Source of the DNA: Hofstenia miamia
Lineage: Eukaryota > Xenacoelomorpha > Acoela
DNA: 64,000 bases
Reading direction: 5' to 3'
Assembly (NCBI GenBank): GCA_004352715.1
Contig: SCFE01000010.1
Location: 352,440-416,439, forward strand
Shown here in pieces: positions 59,160 through 64,000 of the stretch (position 1 is the stretch's first letter; each line of letters begins with the position of its first letter). The notes below the pieces were generated by a model. That model did not search any database, was not told the origin of the DNA, and saw only the letters and a program-made list of their open reading frames with translations. A program made the translations under genes and the position numbers.

Positions 59160-60260
59160 GAATATTTAAGAATCACCAACTTTAAAATTGTTTTTTTAAG
59201 AACGAAAATCAATACATATAAAATTAACATTACAATGATTATTTTTTGGGTGATCGATACTGGAAGACATGTACAATTGTTGAGATGCTGAGGATAACAC
59301 TGTTTAATGAGTTTGTGTTCCAGATGCCACAGATTAGACATAAATTGCTTGAACCCTAAGCACCATATCTTGACAATAGAAGTGTAGTATTTCCCCCCTG
59401 TAAAATTACTGACAATTGCTGGAAAAAATATATAGAAATCGTATTCAGATCCAAGAGGCACTTCTGGTAGAAGACATGCGACATCTTGGAGAATACTTTG
59501 ATAGTAATTGGTGACCACCCTTTTAGAGCTTCCAATGATAGTGGTATGAAGGATATACCAGCAGCTGAACATGATTCTGCGTATTTAGTAAGCTTTCGTT
59601 TGTCTGGAAACTTCCAGAGCATGACCAGCATTAGTATCCCCAAGAGAAATAATCGAAGGCTGCAGTGACCTAATTGTCGCGTTCTAGAGCGGCTGGTCAG
59701 CCAGAAGACCAGCATAGCAAAAAGATGTCCCCAGGACGAGAACGAGACTCAGTGAGGTTAGACTTTTCAAGCACAGGAGACAAAGCACATTTAGAAGAAG
59801 TTGCAAAAATAGAGTCCCTGAGTCGATCATGCCGTGCAATTCTTTCACCATCAACCGCGCATGACATAGCATGATCACCGAATAAATCCAAAGGCTTAAA
59901 GCATTTTGGAAATTTTTTTGTCATTATCAATTAAGGGGATGCCAAGCCAATAACAAAGCAAAATTCGGAATTCAGCAGGTGCGAAGGAAACACCAAGTGC
60001 TTTCAAGGAAATCACAGGCAACCAATCCCCACTCCCTGGTATAGAACAAGAGAGGTCTTCCTTTATCGCGAGGAGACAAACTGGAGGATAAACAAGTATT
60101 CTGGCTAACTTGCTTTAAAAATGAACAAATAGACTTCTGTGATTTTGGGGCCATGTGTAAAGGCATTTCAGACAAGTAGTCCTTTGCTAGAAAGTTCTTG
60201 CAAACACGCAAAATATTCATAAATAAAATTCTAACTAAGGATGATTACTGGACTAAATCG
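59160..60260 (-). pseudogene. Retroelement C-terminal domain with nuclease-like motifs
   Basis: Minus-strand frames, shifted several times: SFAPAEFRILLCYWLGIPLI, then DLFGDHAMSCAVDGERIARH, RLRDSIFATSSKCALSP, SRPGDIFLLCWSSGQPAAL, and KYAESCSAAGISFIPLSLEA. The GDHA-C, RPGDIF and later ESC-A-GI-F-PL blocks occur together at the C-terminus of reverse-transcriptase-like proteins dispersed in aquatic invertebrate genomes. The RP-D + E/D-V pattern suggests a PD-(D/E)xK-like nuclease, but that is inference. No RT domain is present here, so it is a fragment. The block is visibly less AT-rich than its surroundings. Confidence 0.5.
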
Positions 60261-60451
60261 TAGAGATTTCACACTAGTCAATTCCACAAAATGCTTATGA
60301 CATAAAAATACACTTTAATACAAATTTTCTTAAATTACATTCATGCATGTCCGCACGGCTCTGGCCCTCGATTTTAAAATCTCCTAACAAGCTTGACCTA
60401 AATGTTTAAAAAATGTTGAAAAACAGTTTATCCTTTTGAAAGGACACCAAT

Positions 60452-61332
60452 TTGTTTAATGTTAAGCAATTAGTTACCTCGGGCCGCTTCAGTTTAAACG
60501 CAAATTCAGCAGTAGGTATTTCTGAAACATTGTTCAGAAACGGATTCATATTGGCAAATACAACAATGCAACATCACATGGTTACTAAAATATGTTTGAT
60601 TGTTTATGACGCTAAATCGGAGTTAATGTCATTGTGCCAGGCCAAATTTAAGGCGGTACGCAGAGTGGCGTAAGTTTTCACAAGTAATTGCTTCGTGCAG
60701 GCTAGTTTGTGCGGTAAATCCGGATTAACTTTAAATCACTCGTCTCTGCGCTCTTCTGAAAATCGAACTTTACTAAACACTCATCGCACGTCGTCAAAGT
60801 TCAGTAACACGGCCTTCAATAATGCACAAATCGTTTGGAACAGACTTGTCAACGAGCCTTAATTTCTAAGCTCGGCTCGTTTAATTTTTGAGTAAGTTCG
60901 GCTCGCCACATAAAATCTTTCAATGAGGCTCGTTTCAACTCGATATTTTTCTAAAATATTGTGCTTTTAGAATTTTTTCCATTGCTCTTCCTATCATTTA
61001 ATAAACATTTCTAAAATAAGATTAAAAGTAAGGAATATTGAATGGAAAAATAAGAAAAATTTGCATAATCAAATTAACAAGCAGCCTATAAATTTGGTTT
61101 GCTCAAAAACGGCTCGTTGACAAGTCTGGTTTGGAATGCTATACCAAGAAAATTGCGTGAAATAAAAGGTGAACTGCAGTTTTGGAAAAACACCTCTTCA
61201 AAGTAGCATACAGTTGATAGTGCAAGATACCGAACAATATGCGCATTACAATCCTTGTAAAATTTTATATTATTTAAAATTACAATTTGGAATGAATGCG
61301 CTATATAAGTTCTCTAAATAAATAAATAAATC
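60452..61332 (+). pseudogene. LINE C-terminal fragment interrupted by a MITE
   Basis: FSNTAFNNAQIVWN runs up to the MITE at 60841 and AIPRKLREIKGELQFWKN continues right after it (61135 on), giving a LINE C-terminus of the type AFxxAxxxWNxIPxxLRE. The 3' end is (AAATA)n-like at 61315-61332. The upstream frame 60452-60673 is open but not recognised. Removing the MITE and one target copy restores continuity of the frame. Confidence 0.65.
60841..61128. mobile_element. hAT-type MITE, 288 bp, perfect TIRs and TSD
   Basis: It begins CAGACTTGTCAACGAGCC and ends with the exact reverse complement of these 18 bases. The flanks are GTTTGGAA (60833-60840) and GTTTGGAA (61129-61136), a perfect 8-bp target duplication as made by hAT transposases. 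The inside is AT-rich with several GGCTCG repeats and no open frame, so it is non-autonomous. It sits inside the LINE fragment 60452-61332. Confidence 0.92.
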
Positions 61333-61339
61333 GAGGTTA

Positions 61340-63370
61340 TGCTGTAATTACCTTTTATAAATTCATTAAAGTTGAAATATAATGGATGTGCAATGACTCC
61401 AATAAATTTAAGAGTGAATGAGAGTAAGCTTGATTTGCTAGGTTAACAAAAATTCTATTAAATTCAATAGTTATTTCCAAATTATCAGGAAGATTGTTTC
61501 CATTCTGATTAAAATTTGTGATTTCATGTATTTGCCTATGTTGACTTGATTTGGGAAACGCATGTAAAACTCCGTTTGAAAGGAGTTTTACTTGCATATA
61601 ATTGTCGGAAGAATTCGGAAATTATTCATTAAACAAAATAGGAATTTCATAAATTCAATTCCTGTATTGTTTGTCAAAAGTTTTGCAAATAAATAATAGC
61701 AACTTAATCTATAAGCTAAAATTAGGTTCAATCTTCCACGTGTAGTATTTTTATGCAACACTGAATTATTCGTGTTTTAAAATATATAAGTCGATTTTTT
61801 CTTATGAATTACAGTTCGCTTCCAAACTTCCATCCATTAGGAATTGTGCATGAGCATGACTCAAAGAACAATTTTCTATGGCATTAGGGCAGGCAAATTA
61901 ATTCATTTCAGACAACATGCAGAAATATTTAATTTTTTAACTTTACGCCGATTGTACCATTAAAGGTCATATATTTTTTACGATTTGAAATGTCAAAAAA
62001 TAGTATTTTCCATCAAATTAATTAACAACAAAAGGTTATCAATTGTTTTACTAAAAACTGATAATTAGGCAGTTAAATGCTAAGTAAGAAAATTAGTTAT
62101 GAGTTTTAGATTTTTACATATTTCAATATTTCTACATGGAAAACTATGATATAAAAACACGCTTGTTTGCTGACGTATTCAACTTTTCGTTTACAATGCA
62201 AATTTTCGGCTGTTGGATTAGATTGCGAAATTCAAACAAAACTAATATCATCCGTATCAACTTAGAATGTTGGCTGTCAATTGCTACAGATGTATTTATT
62301 TTGAAATTCATCCGTAACAAGATATTTACTAAATGTTTTTTCTGCCTTTCAAAAATAACAATCATTTATTTTTTAGTAAATGCACATTTTGCGCAGTTAC
62401 AGATTTCAAAAACATTATAGTAAACCAGATAACACATTTACATTCTAATGCAGCGAAATATTGGTTTTAACAAATGCAAATGTTGGCATAAATTAGAATA
62501 GAAAAACAGTATCACACATAAATGAGCAGATACTTAGAAAAAAATTTAAGTGGTGGAATATTGGAAAATTTACCAAGTCTCACTAAGAAAACTTCACAAC
62601 CTCTTGATTAGTAATCAAGGGCTTAATTATGGGGGAACTGGATTAAAATATACTGCCTTAGATACTAAAATAAACTTTTAGGAATTAAATAAATAGAAAC
62701 TATGAGAGAGAAAAATATACAATTGTACAAATTGATGCAAAATATCTAATTAATTAAATTCTCTCATTTCTTCAACTTCGTTGAAATTTAATGCCACCAA
62801 GGAAAGAATGATGATATGTATATCTAAACAAACATGTATGTGAACACTCGTAAACACAAGAAAATTATTTTAAAAAGTACTAAATTAGTGGAAATATTTA
62901 TTTAAAAAATTTTAACAGAAAACATTGTAAACTTATAAATGTTTAAATTTTAAAAAAAAATTTCACCTAAGAAAAAAGCTATTCGTATTAACAATGCATT
63001 CAATACGCATAAAAAGATACAATTGTGCTCGTAATATAACAAAAACTAATTTTTGATCACATGAATTGCGTTTGTAAAGAAGCTAAATAAAGAATAGATG
63101 ATTATAAAACGAATAATCATACCTAAAAATCTACATTTGTATCAAAAGTATAAACCTTTAAAATAATATATTTAATGTAATATGAACTGTTTATTCGTAT
63201 GCAATGCAGCAACAAAATTAGTGCAGAGGTATATTTTCTAAAAAAGGGATCCGAAAGTCTAACCCATTTAATTGCTAACAGGTACAGAATTACATTTATT
63301 GAAAATTCAGTGTTGTACATTTAAGTTTAAATTAAACAAAACAAACTTTCAAAACAAAATGCACAGTTTG
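61340..63370. other. Unassigned AT-rich sequence
   Basis: About 2 kb. Open frames at 61355-61597 (minus), 62136-62420 (plus) and 63123-63320 (minus) have no recognised motif. No clear repeats or terminal structures were found. Confidence 0.5.
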
Positions 63371-63372
63371 AG

Positions 63373-64000
63373 TCAAAGTAACATGAGCCTTTCTCTAATA
63401 CATTTATTGGACAATTGGTTCTTTGGGTTCTCGGTTAACATCGCGGCTCGTAAAAAACTTCTCTCACAATTAGCTGGAGAGGGCAAAATGCTTAAAAAGA
63501 AGCGTGCGATTTTACTCAAATTCCTGTTTCTCCGAATTCCTGCTGAGAAATAATCGAACGCACAAATGCTCTCGTCCACGCTTTCAAGAAAATGATCCAA
63601 CTCTTGCTGAATATCCATAGGAGTAGGTTGGGTGGTTTCCAACCGAATTCGTTTTGGTGAGGCAGCATCTTGGAAGAGGGAATCTATTGCATCCTCCGTT
63701 TTTGTCATTTCTGTTGAATCATTGACATTTTCATCATTATCTTCACGCTCACAAATTTGAAAGTATATAATCTCATCAAATGCTTCTTGTTTTTCTGCCT
63801 CAGTTAAGAAATCTCTTGAACTTTTTGAAGGATTCAAAAGAGTACACACCAGGACATTCGTAGAGAACGTCTGAAATCTCTTGTCCAATGACATCACCGT
63901 TTCAATTCGACTAAAAAACGAGCGCACTGTGTCATGAATATCCGGATTTTGAGAGGAATTGGAGCAGGCCTTTTGCAATTGTCTGATATATGGCAACGTG
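63373..64000 (-). CDS. hAT transposase, C-terminal part, running off the edge
   Basis: The minus-strand frame is open to the window edge. At the C-terminus it reads LSKIARFFLSILPSPANCER then SFLRAAMLTENPKNQLSNK, the hAT dimerisation region (LA-xxLxxPxSSxxxERxFSxAGxxxxxxRxxLxxxxxxxLxxL). The preceding part has an acidic linker (CEREDNDENVNDSTEM) typical of the insertion domain region. The catalytic core and BED finger would lie beyond 64000. Uninterrupted over 208 codons, so possibly a young copy. Whether it mobilises the MITEs here is unknown. Confidence 0.82.
   Translation of the reverse strand, partial: TLPYIRQLQKACSNSSQNPDIHDTVRSFFSRIETVMSLDKRFQTFSTNVLVCTLLNPSKSSRDFLTEAEKQEAFDEIIYFQICEREDNDENVNDSTEMTKTEDAIDSLFQDAASPKRIRLETTQPTPMDIQQELDHFLESVDESICAFDYFSAGIRRNRNLSKIARFFLSILPSPANCERSFLRAAMLTENPKNQLSNKCIRERLMLL

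Noticed and set aside
59486-59874. Plus-strand open frames in the 59-60 kb block
   Set aside because: The minus strand has the recognisable GDHAMSC and RPGDIF blocks; the plus frames have no motif.

Overview
The window is an AT-rich piece of a draft invertebrate (metazoan) nuclear genome. The evidence is a spliced gene with GT-AG introns, several classes of metazoan non-LTR retrotransposon, Ty1/copia, Ty3/gypsy, Tc1 and hAT elements, many (TA)n and (AAT)n microsatellites, and runs of N. Three introns of 40, 40 and 43 nt beside others up to 10 kb recall flatworms and some other small-intron invertebrates, but the phylum cannot be fixed from this sequence. No bacterial, CRISPR, rRNA or tRNA feature was seen.

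Layout. 1-17 kb is a graveyard of mobile elements: a broken TE-like gene (1.76-2.6 kb), two opposed LINE 3' ends forming an inverted repeat (2.76-4.98 kb), a zinc-finger plus tyrosine-recombinase element (5.0-6.6 kb), a hAT-type MITE (8.2-8.6 kb), a CR1/L2-like LINE (8.6-10.1 kb) and a degenerate Ty3/gypsy element (10.6-15.1 kb). From 18.1 to 20.6 kb lies a diverged copy of the DNA upstream of the host gene, carrying a LINE insertion that the second copy (28.4-30.1 kb) lacks. A copia element occupies 20.8-23.1 kb on the minus strand. Two short contigs framed by 1000-N gaps (24.1-25.1 and 26.1-27.2 kb) look misplaced: one holds the missing copia reverse transcriptase, the other is an inverted near-identical copy of a host exon and its introns.

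The one host gene I can define is Elongin A (ELOA), plus strand, ten coding exons from 30,111 to 45,135, predicting a compact 387-residue protein with an N-terminal TFIIS-N domain, a perfect BC box and the conserved C-terminus. Its eighth intron (10 kb) has absorbed a Tc1 transposon and a LINE.

From 46 kb to the end is again mobile DNA. It includes one almost intact CR1-like LINE (47.9-52.2 kb, minus) with an SGNH-hydrolase-like ORF1, an 11-nt ORF1/ORF2 overlap and a 2A-like GIExNPGP motif in ORF2. Older copies of the family flank it. Further on are a retroelement C-terminal domain with nuclease-like motifs (59.2-60.3 kb), a 288-bp hAT MITE with perfect 18-bp inverted repeats and an 8-bp target duplication, and a partial hAT transposase running off the right edge.

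Several single-N or four-N joins are flanked by near-identical sequence on both sides, which indicates unmerged haplotypes. Many duplications here should therefore be checked against reads before a biological reading. No coherent new multi-gene system was found; the most notable items are the compact Elongin A, the LINE with its 2A-like motif, the recombinase element and the newly delimited MITEs.
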